From positions 1 to 64,000 of the forward strand of contig CALLWB010000073.1 in assembly GCA_938016265.1 (NCBI GenBank): a stretch of DNA of 64,000 bases. The letters run 5' to 3'. The notes beneath the pieces were generated by a model. It was not told the origin of the DNA, searched no databases, and worked only from the letters and a program-made list of their open reading frames with translations. The translations under genes were made by a program, and so were the position numbers. The first letter of the stretch is position 1. The number at the start of each line of letters is the position of its first letter. The DNA is from an uncultured Saprospiraceae bacterium. GTDB taxonomy: Bacteria; Bacteroidota; Bacteroidia; Chitinophagales; Saprospiraceae. Below are positions 19,077 to 30,100 of this stretch, one piece after another.

Positions 19077-21407
19077 ATGAAAAAGCTATTCTTAGTTATT
19101 ATTTGTGCACTTCAATTAAGTTCAATCAGTGCACAACCTGAACCTTGCAATCCCGATGCAATGACCTCCACCTGCCTCGATGCGTGCGTAGTCTGCGATA
19201 TTGATGGGTTTACAGGCAGAAATAATTTAACAATTCAGGGACAAACTTTTTCAGGTTTTTGTACGACTATGTTCCACAATATGTCTTACATCGCATTTAT
19301 TGCGGGGACCGTAAATTTAACCTTAAATGTATCCGTTACCAATTGCAACACAGGTTTAGGAATAGAAGTTGGTATTTTTGAAAGTTTGGATTGTCAAACC
19401 TTCACCCCAGTTACGATATGCGACACAGACATTCCAGTCAATGGTAATTCAACTTTCAGCAATTTAGTGCCCTTAGTCATTGGCCAACATTACTATTTGA
19501 TTATGGATGGATCGAATGGGGACATTTGTGATTGGACTTTTGACGTTATCAGTGGTAGCACCTTAGTTGGCGACTTAACCACCTCTGGAGTTATCGCGGG
19601 TCCGGGAGAAATATGCTCAGGATTAACCACGACCTATACCACCATACCTGAGGTAGGTGCCACTATTTTCGATTGGACATTAAATGGTGTTGCACAAACC
19701 AACAACACTCCTGAATTGGATGTTACCTTTCCATCCGATGGTGTTTATCAACTGTGTGTTACTGCTTCCAATGTATGCGACAATGCACCTCCAACTTGCA
19801 CTACTGTCAATGTAGTTAGCCCAGTGCCAACCTATTTAATAGAAACACTTTGCACCCCTGAATGTATAGAAGTAGCAGGGGATACCATTTGCGAATCTGG
19901 CTCGTATCAATATGTAATTCCCCTGGCTGATGGCTGCGATAGTTTGGTTTTCCTGGATCTGACGGTTTCCCCAGAATTAAACTTTTTTATAGATATTAAT
20001 CTTTGCATTGGAGCCTCTTTTTCCATTGGGAATACTGCCTATTCGACAACGGGAGTTTATGTGGATACCATTCCAAACTTAACTGGATGTGATAGTACGA
20101 TAACCCTTGATTTGACGATGATTGATTGTGAGTTAATTGGTACTGTTGATTTTACACCTCCGATATGCAATGGAGCGAATAATGGGTCCTTGCTTTTTGC
20201 CATACAAAATGGGATACCTCCTTTTACTTACGAATGGAATAACATTAATAATACAAGTATTGGTGGTTCCGGCAGCACCAATTTATTGACATCCATTTTA
20301 ATAGAAAACCTCCCAGCAGGCATTTATGAAATAAATATCACCGATAGTTTTGGCGACGACATTGTGTTTATTCAGGAGCTGTCAGACCCTCCAGTTTTGA
20401 CGGTAAACATCGATGCCGTAGATAATAATGGGTATAATCTAACTTGCTATAATGCCAACGATGGAGTAGCCTCTGTTGTTGGTAGTGGTGGTGTACCTCC
20501 CTATTCTTTTATGTGGAGTAATAATGAAACCCAGGGCACCATCTCCAATTTATCTGCTGGATTTTACGAAGTGGAGGTAATTGATGCCAATGGGTGTATT
20601 GCCACAGCCAATGTAAATTTGACAGAGCCGGATCTGTTCGGAATAATGGCCAACTATATCGACCCAAATTGTGATGGCCCCGAGACGGGTATCATTCAAT
20701 TGGATGCTATTTTGGGCGGAACGCCGCCCTATTCTTTTTCCTTGAATCAAAGCCCCTATAGTTCCGTAGAAATTTTCCAGGACCTTGGTTGGGGAAATTA
20801 TAATTTTTCCGTTGTAGATGCCAATGGATGTTTTGCAGATACCAGCGCCATCTTATATGCTCCTCACCTACCAACAATCTATATGGAGGAAGCGCAGGAA
20901 GTCGATTTAGGTTGTAGTATTTTGATTTCTGCGCAAATCAACAATACCTCAATAATTGACATCAGTTGGACAAACATCGACAATACCTTAGCATGCGATA
21001 CCTGCCTATCAACTAATGCAACGCCTGTAAATGACACTGAATATGTTTTGACCGTTACGTCTATAGACAATTGTTCTACAAGTGATTCTATCTTAGTAAC
21101 GGTCAACAAAATACGAGACGTCTATATTCCTAATGCCTTTTCTCCTAATCGTGATGGCATTAACGATTACTTTTTCATAAATGCCAATAAGTCTGTTTCG
21201 AATATCAAAACGTTCAAAATATTTAACAGATGGGGAGCATTGGTGTATGAAGGAACAGACTTGACACCCAATCAACCTTCTGCAGGATGGGATGGATATT
21301 TCAAAGGAAAACCAGTAAATCCGGGCGTTTATGTCTGGATCGTAGAATTGGAATACTGGGACCGAGAAGTCGCCATATTGAGTGGAGACGTTACCATTGT
21401 AAAATAA
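19077..21407 (+). CDS. Secreted SprB-like repeat protein with gliding-motility-associated C-terminal domain
   Basis: 776 residues with signal peptide (KKLFLVIICALQLSSISAQ). A Cys-rich N-terminal domain is followed by a PKD-like domain (about 180-250) and a 'GxYxDTIPNLTGCDSTITLDLTM' type segment. Three SprB-like repeats follow (about 355-590; GGVPPYSFMWSNNETQG, VEVIDANGC). The last ~95 residues are a gliding-motility-associated domain: VYIPNAFSPNRDGINDYF, FKIFNRWGALVYEG, AGWDGYFKGKPVNPGVY, ending GDVTIVK. A smaller relative of the 10507-14094 protein; presumed T9SS-exported surface adhesin. It starts only 28 bp after a strong terminator, so a promoter must lie inside or just after that hairpin; none matching consensus was found. 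Confidence 0.92.
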   Translation: MKKLFLVIICALQLSSISAQPEPCNPDAMTSTCLDACVVCDIDGFTGRNNLTIQGQTFSGFCTTMFHNMSYIAFIAGTVNLTLNVSVTNCNTGLGIEVGIFESLDCQTFTPVTICDTDIPVNGNSTFSNLVPLVIGQHYYLIMDGSNGDICDWTFDVISGSTLVGDLTTSGVIAGPGEICSGLTTTYTTIPEVGATIFDWTLNGVAQTNNTPELDVTFPSDGVYQLCVTASNVCDNAPPTCTTVNVVSPVPTYLIETLCTPECIEVAGDTICESGSYQYVIPLADGCDSLVFLDLTVSPELNFFIDINLCIGASFSIGNTAYSTTGVYVDTIPNLTGCDSTITLDLTMIDCELIGTVDFTPPICNGANNGSLLFAIQNGIPPFTYEWNNINNTSIGGSGSTNLLTSILIENLPAGIYEINITDSFGDDIVFIQELSDPPVLTVNIDAVDNNGYNLTCYNANDGVASVVGSGGVPPYSFMWSNNETQGTISNLSAGFYEVEVIDANGCIATANVNLTEPDLFGIMANYIDPNCDGPETGIIQLDAILGGTPPYSFSLNQSPYSSVEIFQDLGWGNYNFSVVDANGCFADTSAILYAPHLPTIYMEEAQEVDLGCSILISAQINNTSIIDISWTNIDNTLACDTCLSTNATPVNDTEYVLTVTSIDNCSTSDSILVTVNKIRDVYIPNAFSPNRDGINDYFFINANKSVSNIKTFKIFNRWGALVYEGTDLTPNQPSAGWDGYFKGKPVNPGVYVWIVELEYWDREVAILSGDVTIVK

Positions 21408-21794
21408 TCAAAAAAATAATATAAACATCCGAAGGATTTTAAGATTTCCATTATCAAAAGAATAGTAGGCAAAAAGAATTTTCAGCTCCAGCACCTGTCA
21501 ATAATGTACTAGGCACCAATGCTTATTAGCATTCATTCAATTTTATCACAAGACTACTTTTATCCCTGTTGTTTTCAACTTCTTTGCAGAAATTACTACT
21601 TTTACTCAGCTTTTGAATGCTACTGGACAGTTACATTTCTGATTAGCAATCGACAGGCAAAGTGAGTTATCGTGTTTGAGCGGAACGACGGGGCCGGCTT
21701 CCTGTTCGATTGATTAGAACAACAGAAGATCAAAAAAAAGAAACAGAGTAGTTACCAATAAACTTAATTCTCTATACCATTTAAAACCAAGACG
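21408..21794 (+). other. Intergenic region without recognisable gene (387 bp)
   Basis: No ORF of note, tRNA or repeat was seen. Two TACTTTTA stretches resemble the -7 element but have no TTG at 19-21 bases upstream. It presumably carries the promoter of the gene at 21795. Confidence 0.4.
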
Positions 21795-22916
21795 ATGAAG
21801 ACCATATTAGTTACAGGGGCATATGGCCATGCTGGTAGCGAAATTGTAAATGGGTTGCTGAACAAAACACCATTTTCCGTACTCGCAACAGGCAGAAGAA
21901 TTAATAAACTTCAGGAACTCAAAGAAAAACATCCTACAGATAGACTTCAAATTCAGGTAGTCGACGTAGAAAGTGAAGAAGAAATTTTAATGGCTTGCCA
22001 AACCGCGGATTTGATGATCAACGCATCAGGGCCGTATTCCATGATTGGATTTAAAGTTGTGAAAACAGCAATAGATGCCAAGCTTCCATACATTGATCTA
22101 GCGAATGAGCAGCTCCAATTGAAACGGCTAAGAGATATCAAATCTGAAATTGAAGCAGCAGACACTATGGTTTTTACTTGCACAGGTCAGTCGCCTGGAG
22201 TTTCTACACTAGTGATGAAGCACATGGCGGACTTAGTAGAAAATGTAGATTCCATTCATATGTTTGGTGTCATCGGTCGGCTCCCAACGGCAGATAAGAC
22301 CTTAGGAAGTATGATGGGAGGAATCTTGGAAGCAGCACTAGACTCTGTAGTTTATGTAGGAGGAAAGCACGAAATAGAACCGTTCGGCTCTAATATTATA
22401 AAGCACACTTTTCCAGCACCTTTTGGCACAATGAACATGTTGTCTATCCCAATAACGGATGCTTTTTTAGTGCCTGAGGTCGTAAAATGCAATACCGTGT
22501 TGACGATGTTTGGACTTGACATGGATCTTCCCCCACGCCTAGGAACCATCCTTAAATTCCTAAAACCACATAAGAGAAAATGGGCATACAAACTACTAGA
22601 ATCATTAATGCGAAAAACCATCAAAGATTCCTACAAAACAGGTCTAAAAGAAGGGTTTAACCCTGGTGGGTATTTTAAGGTAGTTGTGCAAGGAGACAAA
22701 ACCATCGAAGCCCAAATCAAAGTTGCCGACAACAGTATTATGACCTCCTATTTACCTATCGTAATTGCCTTAAATTATTTTGAAAATCCCAATAAATTTA
22801 AAGGCCTTCTAACCCCAACCGACGCCTACACTTTTGAGTCATTTAATGCAGAACTAGCAAAACTGGATTGGGAAATTCCACTTAAAGTAGTAGAGTCTGT
22901 TCAGGTGGTAAGTTGA
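21795..22916 (+). CDS. Saccharopine-dehydrogenase-like NAD(P)-binding oxidoreductase
   Basis: 373 residues, no signal peptide, cytoplasmic. The N-terminus has a Rossmann dinucleotide site ILVTGAYGHAGSEIVNGLL, followed by TGRRINKLQELK. NASGPYSMIGFKVVKTAIDA followed by LPYIDLANE matches the saccharopine dehydrogenase NADP-binding family (Sacchrp_dh_NADP), which also includes trans-acting enoyl reductases. FTCTGQSPGVSTLVMKHMA is the usual second conserved block. The C-terminal part (about 250-373) is less conserved. Substrate cannot be told from sequence: lysine metabolism and lipid/polyketide reduction are both possible. It stands alone and is convergent with the ThuA gene. Confidence 0.8.
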   Translation: MKTILVTGAYGHAGSEIVNGLLNKTPFSVLATGRRINKLQELKEKHPTDRLQIQVVDVESEEEILMACQTADLMINASGPYSMIGFKVVKTAIDAKLPYIDLANEQLQLKRLRDIKSEIEAADTMVFTCTGQSPGVSTLVMKHMADLVENVDSIHMFGVIGRLPTADKTLGSMMGGILEAALDSVVYVGGKHEIEPFGSNIIKHTFPAPFGTMNMLSIPITDAFLVPEVVKCNTVLTMFGLDMDLPPRLGTILKFLKPHKRKWAYKLLESLMRKTIKDSYKTGLKEGFNPGGYFKVVVQGDKTIEAQIKVADNSIMTSYLPIVIALNYFENPNKFKGLLTPTDAYTFESFNAELAKLDWEIPLKVVESVQVVS

Positions 22917-23004
22917 TCATTGTTTTTAATTCAGAAAAAGGAGGGTTGGACTACTTGAAATTTGGTAGCAACGATAATTTCGGAATCTTCATGATTCTTT
23001 ATAT

Positions 23005-26000
23005 TTATTTAGGTACGGTAGAATACACGCCTGAATTTTGCTGCCAATAAATATTGTCATCTCCGTTAATGTCTCCATCTAAATTGCTGTCTGGGTAAGA
23101 ATAAATTCCGAAGTTTCCATTTTCTATATTCCAGAGTGCCTTGTCTTGACCATTAATATCGAAAGAAGGAAAATCAGACTGATCAAAATCTCCGGAAAAC
23201 AATGCCCATACTCCACTTAAGTCTTTCTGAGCTAATCCATTATTGGAGGAGTAGCTATCTTGCGTGCTAAAATTGTAAGAGATTTGATTATTGGCCAAAC
23301 TTACCGTAGAAGCTGACATGACCCCCATATGATTTCTGTGTTCTACTACAATATAGTATGCCCCATCTGCTACGGTACCGACGAGCTCACAATCCGGTAG
23401 AAACAGACTACCATCACTCAACAACATAGCTGCAGTCTTCAAGACCTGGGTAGATGGAGCAACATCACTACGCAAGGAAATCAGCACCCAGTCTACAGAA
23501 TTAGCAGGAAAATCAGTTATGGCCATGCCGTCTCCCTCCGTACCAGTATAATTCCAAGGAGCAGTATTGTAAGGCTGTGCGGTTGGTAATAGTCCAAGAC
23601 CATACAGGTTGTTATTCATCAATCCAGCAATTGGATCGTAGGGACCTTCCAGTACTAAGGTCACATCAATTTCGAGGCATTCTTCAACAGAAAAAGCATA
23701 GCCAAATGTTTCGTAATCTCCGACGGTAGTACCTCCTGGGATGATTGGCGCGTCATCTACCGTCCAATCTGCTTGAAGCCAACCGTCCATAAATAAACTT
23801 AGAATGGCGACTTGATTATTACCTAAGTCTTCCCAGCCAAATTGCTCCCAAATTCCAGGTGCATTGCCACTTGCTCTTATTGCTGCAGTAGTACTACCTC
23901 CAACTGTTTGTAGGTATTTTCCTGTGGCTACAGATTTGAAAGCGACACATCCTAATGGATGAGTTTCTACTACAAATAGGTCTGCATCTGCATTTAAATC
24001 AGCACTTGCCGATATGTTCGTTGATCCAGGACCAATGATTATCCAATTCTCGTCTCCGCCAATTTTTTTCAAGGAGATCGTGTCACCTATTGGCGCGTTA
24101 GTATCACAAGTAGGAGCGGTGACCACTTCCCCCTTAACAGCATAACCAAATGTTTCATAATCTCCGATGGTAGTTCCTCCTGGGATAATTGGGGCATCAT
24201 CAACCGTCCAATCTGCTTGAAGCCAACCGTCCATAAATAAACTTAGAATGGCAACTTGATTATTGCCTAAGTCTTCCCAGCCAAATTGTTCCCAAGTTCC
24301 TGGTGCATTGCCATTTTCTCGTATTGAAGCAGTAGTGCTACCACCAGCGGTTTGCAGGTATTTTCCGGTCGCTACAGATTTGAAAGCGACACATCCTAAT
24401 GGATGAGTTTCTACTACATAAAGGTCAGCATCTGCTGCTAAATCAGCATCTGCGGATATGTTCGTTGACGAAAGACTTTTGGTCACCCAATTCTCGTCTC
24501 CGCCAATTTTTTTCAAGGAAATCGTGTCGCCTATTGGCGCGTTAGTATCACAAGTAGGAGCGGTGACCCAACCAAGGCGGATCGCATCATCTTCAGGAAA
24601 TTCAGAGGCGGTTCTTATTTTGATATCACGGTAGTAAACTTCAGCACCTTCCGATTGAATTTGAATTTGTCCTTGAGTAACTGTATTGCCGTTGTATGTT
24701 GCGTTTTCTAGTGCATTAACCATTACTCCATTGACATAATGGATCGCTCTGTCCCCAATAACAATTACTTCGAGCGTATTCCACTGGCCATTAGGATTTT
24801 CTAAGTCCTGCTCCGCGTTTACTTTGCCTACATTTACAAGTGACCCATTTTCAGGATCAAACGTCAAACCTCCACCATTATTACTTGCCAGAATTTCACC
24901 ATCCACATTTGCCAGACTATAAAAATCGCCACAATCTGTTTCTTGAACCTGCATTTCTAAAGAGGCTTTCCAAACGTCCCAGAAGGTTCCATGATTTCCT
25001 TTTGCATGGTATAGAATCCCACTATCTCTTAGTTGATTCAATCTTGGCTCCCATTTTAGTGTACCCCACTTAAACTGCATGCTTAAATGATAATTGCTGT
25101 ATTCATTTATTGTTGTTAGTCCTCCATATACTTCTCCAGTAATGTACAGTTGTTTTTCCCCATTCACGTCGATTATACTAAAGACATTTGCGGGATCATT
25201 GTTCAATCCCAATGGAGTTCCGGATCCATTCGTCACATTACTACTAGACCCCGGAAGACCTGTCGTCGTATGAGGTACACCCATCCATAATTCCCAGCAG
25301 GTAAAATCTTCTGCAAGTAGATCTGTCCAACTAGAAGAAAGTGGGCTTGTACAATCTTGTATCGTGTTTATTCTGTCTGCCGCCCATAAAATAGCTATTT
25401 CAGACATGGTTCTAAATTTTTGATCATTTGAATAGGTGCTACCATTATGACCTAAAGCAGTGTAAAATGATCGTCCACCATCAAAATTTTTGTACCAGGT
25501 AATTGGTCTTTTGGCGTCATAGCTATCATTTCCTGTTGCCTCTACTTCTAGTAAGACGACATTGTTAGGGCTTACCTGCCCTCCATTTTGCTCCCAGTAA
25601 TACCATTCTTCATTATGGACCCAAGTAGCACCGATCCCTCCAAGGTGATCAGTCGTAACGTGATCGGTAAGCACATTCATTGTTCCTTGTGTATTGTTTG
25701 GGGTATGGTATGGGTTTGATTGAACGATTCCTCCGACTAATTCATTGTACCAAAGCCATTGTGAATTGGTATTGGTATTCCGATAAGTATCTGTAGCGGA
25801 GTGGTAACCGACAAAGCCTTTTCCACCCTGAATGAACGCCTCCATTGCTGCTTTTTGAGATGCATCAAGCAATCCTCCACCTGAAGTACAAAGAAAGACA
25901 ATCACGTCATATTGGGCCAGATTTGCAGTGGTAAAGACGGAGGCATCAGTTGTATTATCAACATCCCAGGTAGCTATTGCCGAATTAGTCCCTAAGGTTT

Positions 26001-26169
26001 CTAACATCGTTATCCCAGCATTAATCGCGCCGGTATGTCGATAACCATTTGTTTTATGAAATGCCAGAATCTTAAAATCTGCTGCAACACCTATTTGTAT
26101 GCTGGTGAATAGAAAAAAGCATAGGAATAAAAAATAATGCTTACTTGACAAAATGAATGGAGCTTTCAT
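23005..26169 (-). CDS. Secreted ThuA / DUF1080 (3-keto-disaccharide hydrolase-like) protein with duplicated trefoil-like domains
   Basis: 1,054 residues; signal peptide around SKHYFLFLCFFLFTSIQIGVAA. Residues ~30-265 form a ThuA-like domain (FKILAFHKTNGYRHTGAINA, GGKGFVGYHSATDT, HNEEWYYW, RSFYTALGHNG). Residues ~275-520 match DUF1080/3-keto-disaccharide hydrolase (GILYHAKGNHGTFW, SLEMQVQETDCGDFYSLANV, WNTLEVIVIG). Two nearly identical ~143-residue units follow (533-675 and 681-823; TISLKKIGGDENW, VAFKSVATGKYLQ), resembling fascin/ricin-type beta-trefoil carbohydrate binders. The last ~230 residues are the WLEG-type module (here LVLEGPYD), ending in DINGQDK, DSNLDGDINGDDN and SGVYSTVPK. The combination suggests extracellular sugar breakdown. 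ThuA plus DUF1080 pairing is common in Bacteroidota and Planctomycetota. Monocistronic. Confidence 0.88.
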   Translation of the reverse strand: MKAPFILSSKHYFLFLCFFLFTSIQIGVAADFKILAFHKTNGYRHTGAINAGITMLETLGTNSAIATWDVDNTTDASVFTTANLAQYDVIVFLCTSGGGLLDASQKAAMEAFIQGGKGFVGYHSATDTYRNTNTNSQWLWYNELVGGIVQSNPYHTPNNTQGTMNVLTDHVTTDHLGGIGATWVHNEEWYYWEQNGGQVSPNNVVLLEVEATGNDSYDAKRPITWYKNFDGGRSFYTALGHNGSTYSNDQKFRTMSEIAILWAADRINTIQDCTSPLSSSWTDLLAEDFTCWELWMGVPHTTTGLPGSSSNVTNGSGTPLGLNNDPANVFSIIDVNGEKQLYITGEVYGGLTTINEYSNYHLSMQFKWGTLKWEPRLNQLRDSGILYHAKGNHGTFWDVWKASLEMQVQETDCGDFYSLANVDGEILASNNGGGLTFDPENGSLVNVGKVNAEQDLENPNGQWNTLEVIVIGDRAIHYVNGVMVNALENATYNGNTVTQGQIQIQSEGAEVYYRDIKIRTASEFPEDDAIRLGWVTAPTCDTNAPIGDTISLKKIGGDENWVTKSLSSTNISADADLAADADLYVVETHPLGCVAFKSVATGKYLQTAGGSTTASIRENGNAPGTWEQFGWEDLGNNQVAILSLFMDGWLQADWTVDDAPIIPGGTTIGDYETFGYAVKGEVVTAPTCDTNAPIGDTISLKKIGGDENWIIIGPGSTNISASADLNADADLFVVETHPLGCVAFKSVATGKYLQTVGGSTTAAIRASGNAPGIWEQFGWEDLGNNQVAILSLFMDGWLQADWTVDDAPIIPGGTTVGDYETFGYAFSVEECLEIDVTLVLEGPYDPIAGLMNNNLYGLGLLPTAQPYNTAPWNYTGTEGDGMAITDFPANSVDWVLISLRSDVAPSTQVLKTAAMLLSDGSLFLPDCELVGTVADGAYYIVVEHRNHMGVMSASTVSLANNQISYNFSTQDSYSSNNGLAQKDLSGVWALFSGDFDQSDFPSFDINGQDKALWNIENGNFGIYSYPDSNLDGDINGDDNIYWQQNSGVYSTVPK
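23696..24568 (-). repeat. Near-identical 429-bp tandem duplication inside the ThuA gene
   Basis: Copies at 23696-24124 and 24140-24568 have equal length, are in frame, and are separated by 15 bp. Most differences are silent or single-residue. They encode two successive trefoil-like domains. Such DNA identity points to recent duplication or gene conversion. Confidence 0.92.
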
Positions 26170-26589
26170 GCTTGTAATTATTTGTTGTTAGTTCATTATG
26201 GAAATCTAAGCAGAAGCAGCCTAATAGGCCATCATGCATTAGATTAATTAGGGGGTGAGAGGTGGTCCAAAACATTATTCTACGAATCTTTGGTTATCAA
26301 CACAGTAACTATATGTTTTTCACATATGAAACACTTTGACAATGAGTCACCTGCCTCTTCTTCATTCGGAAATGTAAAATACGCAAAATCATTTAAGAAT
26401 GCCACTTTAGTCAGGCAAAATCTACTTTTGGAGGTGCTATCCACTGTCCCGAAATAATTCATCTACGCTAAAACAGCTCCCTAGTCAATCTGTCTTTCAA
26501 TTTCCAAAAGCAATGGTTTCTATTCTGTCAGCGAAGCTGTATAATAATACTCCAACATCTAATTCGAAAAATTACTATCTTTACTCATA
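26170..26589. other. Divergent intergenic region (420 bp)
   Basis: Lies between the ThuA gene and the metal-efflux locus, so it should hold both promoters. A TATCTTTA at about 26572-26579 resembles the -7 element but sits only ~10 bp before the ATG and lacks a TTG partner. A 60-codon minus-strand frame at 26280-26462 has no supporting feature. Nothing else seen. Confidence 0.4.
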
Positions 26590-26898
26590 ATGAAAACAAT
26601 ACCGCTCCTATTAGCAATGCTTTTCTTTAGTCTGTCCGTCATCCCCTGCTCGGATGGCCACACCTGTGAGGAAGAAAAAATGACCGCAGAACACCAGCAT
26701 TCAAAGGACGAGAAAGATCACTGCACCCCCATTTGCATCTGTAGCTGCTGCGGCGTCACCTACACCATACCGCAACCGACAGAATACATAGAACAATTGA
26801 ACACATTGACTACCACCCACAATTTTTTCTATAAAAAGAAGTATTCCTTTTCTTTTCAAATTAGTATTTGGCACCCACCAGCCTCTATTCTTGTCTAA
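26590..26898 (+). CDS. DUF6660-type small Cys/His-rich exported protein
   Basis: 102 residues. An N-terminal hydrophobic segment (TIPLLLAMLFFSLSVIPC) is followed by a Cys/His/Asp/Glu-rich stretch (SDGHTCEEEKMTAEHQHSKD) and CTPICICSCCG, then a short aromatic tail ending near IWHPPAS. This layout, especially the CxPxCICSCCG block and the IWxPP end, matches the DUF6660 family of Bacteroidota, which is typically encoded beside heavy-metal RND efflux genes. The Cys/His clusters suggest metal binding in the periplasm. Its position directly upstream of czcA supports a role in metal handling or sensing; this is inference. Confidence 0.8.
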   Translation: MKTIPLLLAMLFFSLSVIPCSDGHTCEEEKMTAEHQHSKDEKDHCTPICICSCCGVTYTIPQPTEYIEQLNTLTTTHNFFYKKKYSFSFQISIWHPPASILV

Positions 26899-27073
26899 CC
26901 CATGGATAAGTACGCCCAGTTGGGAGTAATTATTAAGTTATTGGAAAATTAGTTATTGGGTAATGTACCAATCATCGTAACTACCCACTACTTTTAGGTC
27001 CTTGTATATTGGTTATTGGTTAATAGTGGATTGGTTAAGGGTTAAGGGCTTGATTAATAGTCAAGAAGTGCAT

Positions 27074-27103
27074 TTGCCCCTCTACCCCATACACCTAGTT
27101 TTG
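27074..27103 (+). promoter_or_regulatory. Bacteroidota sigma-type promoter for the efflux operon
   Basis: TTG at 27074-27076 (within TTTG), a 19-base spacer, then TAGTTTTG at 27096-27103, a full match to TAnnTTTG. The predicted transcript would start near 27110, which excludes the longer upstream reading frame starting at 27002 and supports ATG 27140. Confidence 0.75.
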
Positions 27104-27139
27104 CAAAGTAAAACGAGTCCCTTTACAAAAAGAGAATAC

Positions 27140-30100
27140 ATGTTTGATAGCATCATAGCCTATTCAATAAAGCATAAATTTGTTGTCGGATTGATGGTCA
27201 TTGCATTGATCGTTGTCGGTTCTTATTCTTTGAATAATTTACCTATCGATGCGCTGCCAGACATCACCAACAACCAGGTTCAAATCATCACCACCTCGCC
27301 GAACCTAGCTACTCAGGAAGTGGAACTGTTTATCACTTACCCGATTGAGTTGGCCGTAAAAGCCATCCCGGAAATTGTCGAATTGCGGTCTACTACCCGC
27401 TTTGGATTGAGTATTGTCACCGTCGTCTTCGAAGAAGACACAGACATCTATTGGGCAAGAACTCAGATCGTTGAACGCCTCAAAGAAGCGGAAGAAAACA
27501 TCCCATCAGGATACGGAAGACCACAGCTCTCCCCCATCAGTACCGGGCTAGGAGAAATCTACCAGTACACCGTTTTTGCCGCTCCCGGTTACGAAAAAGA
27601 GTTCAATATTATGGAATTGCGGACTGTCCAAGATTGGATTATTGTCCCGCAACTCCTAGGAGTAAGCGGCGTAGCAGAGGTAAATACCCTAGGAGGAGTC
27701 CTCAAAGAATACGAGGTCTCCGTAAATCCAGACCGACTAAAAAGTCTCGGGGTGACCATGGCCGAAATATTCGAAGCGCTGCACCGTAACAATGAGAATA
27801 CAGGCGGCGCGTACATCGACAAAAAACCAAACGCTTACTTCATCCGTAGCATCGGAATGGTCAATTCGATAGAAGACATTCAAAAAATTGTAGTAAAAAC
27901 CCAAAATGATATTCCCATCCTCATCCGCGACATTGCAGAGGTAAGATTCGGCAGTGCTATCCGCTATGGAGCAGCCACAAAAAATGGAAAAGGCGAAGTG
28001 GTCAATGGAATGGTCATGATGCTTAAAGGCGAGAATTCCCAGGAGATCGTCCTCAAAGTAAAAGAACAAATGGCGAAGATCATAAAGACGCTCCCAAAAG
28101 GAGTAGAGGTAGAACCTTTTTTAGACCGGAGTAAGCTCGTAGATCGCGCCATCGCCACCGTCCGTACCAACTTGATCGAAGGGGCATTGATCGTTATTTT
28201 CATTCTGGTTTTGTTGATTGGGAATTGGCGTGCGGGGTTGATTGTGGCAACAGTGATCCCTTTAGCTTTGCTGTTTGCCGTCACCATGATGAAGTTGTTT
28301 GGGGTGAGTGGCAACCTGATGAGCCTTGGGGCAATTGATTTCGGACTCATTGTCGATGGCGCAGTGATCATCGTAGAAGCGATCGTACATCGACTACAAA
28401 ACATCGACGGTACAAAACGACTAAACGCCAAGCAAATTGACGAAGAAGTGTATGCCGCCGCTTCCAAAATCCGAACCAGTGCGGCCTTTGGCGAAATCAT
28501 CATTCTTATTGTCTATTTGCCGATTTTAGCGCTTGTAGGTATTGAAGGAAAAATGTTCCGGCCCATGGCACAGACGGTTTCATTTGCGATTCTCGGAGCG
28601 TTTATTTTGTCCTTGACCTATGTCCCGATGATGAGTGCATTGTTTCTAAGAAATTCTACGTCAACTAAAAAGAATTTATCAGATCGTATTATCGACTTTT
28701 TCCACTGGCTTTACCGACCAATTTTAGACCTGGCTTTGAAAATTAAACCCTTGGTGTTGCTAGCGGCTATTGGGTGTTTTGTGGTTTCTATACTTACGTT
28801 TAACAAATTAGGTGGTGAATTTATCCCGACACTTGACGAAGGAGATATTGCCATGCATATTATCATTCCTCCGGGAAGTTCCCTCGAACAGGAAATCGAG
28901 ACAACAACGAAAGCCGAAAAACTGATCTTAGAGCACCTTCCTCAAGTAGAACAAGCCGTTTCCAAAATCGGTAGTGCAGAAGTGCCTACAGATCCAATGC
29001 CTATGGAAGTAGCAGATTTAATGCTGATTCTCAAAGACAAAAGCGAATGGGGCGATATCAAATCCAAAGAAGAAATGTTTGTCGAATTGGAAAAAGTGGT
29101 GGCTGATCTTCCTGGAGTGACCACCGAATACAGCCAACCCATCCAAATGCGTTTTAATGAATTGATGACTGGTATTCGAAGTGATGTTGGGGTCAAAATA
29201 TTTGGAGAGGACATCGAACGACTGGTTGCGCTCGGAGATGAAGCTGCTGAGATTATTAATAGTGTTTGGGGAGTCGAGGGGGTACGTGCGGAAACAGTCT
29301 CCGGCCTACCGCAAATCACGATTAAATACAACAAGGACAAATTGGCACTTTATGGGTTGAATGTCGATGCCTTAAACCAGTCGGTAAGTATGGGGTTTGC
29401 AGGACAAAAAGCAGGTGTCGTCTATGAAGGGGAGAAAAAATTTGACCTCGTCGTCCGACTGGCAGAACCCTACCGACAAAGCATTACCAACATTAAAAAC
29501 CTGGACATTACCCTTCCTTCTGGCAGACAGATGCCCTTAGAACAAGTAGCAGACATCCGCTTCGAACGCGGCCCTGCCCAAATCAGTCGTGAAAACGGAA
29601 AACGGCGAATTGTAGTTGGGTTTAATGTACGAAACCGAGATGTGCAAAGTGTCGTTTCTGAAATCAAAGAAAAAATTGCAGCACAAATCAAGATGCCTCC
29701 TGGTTATTATACTGCTTACGCAGGGCAGTTTGAAAACCTGATTCGTGCCAACCAACGACTTTCCGTGGCAGTTCCTGTCGCCTTGGCGCTGATCTTTGTT
29801 TTGCTGTATATGACTTTTCATAGTGTCAAACAATCAATTCTCATATTTATGGCCATTCCCCTTTCAGCGATCGGTGGGGTGTTTGCGCTTTGGTTGCGGG
29901 ATATGCCGTTTAGCATCTCTGCGGGTGTTGGGTTTATTGCGTTGTTTGGTGTCGCGGTCTTAAATGGGATCGTTTTAATTGCTTATTTCAATCAACTAAA
30001 AGAAGAAGGCATGACGGATTCAATAGAACGAATAAAAGAAGGAACAAGGGTCCGTTTGCGGCCTGTTATTATGACAGCTTCGGTGGCCTCTTTGGGCTTT

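Noticed and set aside
21408-21794. Possible small RNA or riboswitch in the 387-bp spacer
   Set aside because: No convincing hairpin plus T-run or known aptamer core seen.
26280-26462. 60-codon minus-strand frame in the spacer before the metal-efflux locus
   Set aside because: No signal peptide, motif, promoter or start context; composition is like the surrounding spacer.
26936-27060. TTATTGG/GGTTAAT quasi-repeats upstream of czcA
   Set aside because: Short, irregular AT-rich words; similar words appear near 46860-46920, but no defined unit or boundaries, so not called a repeat family.
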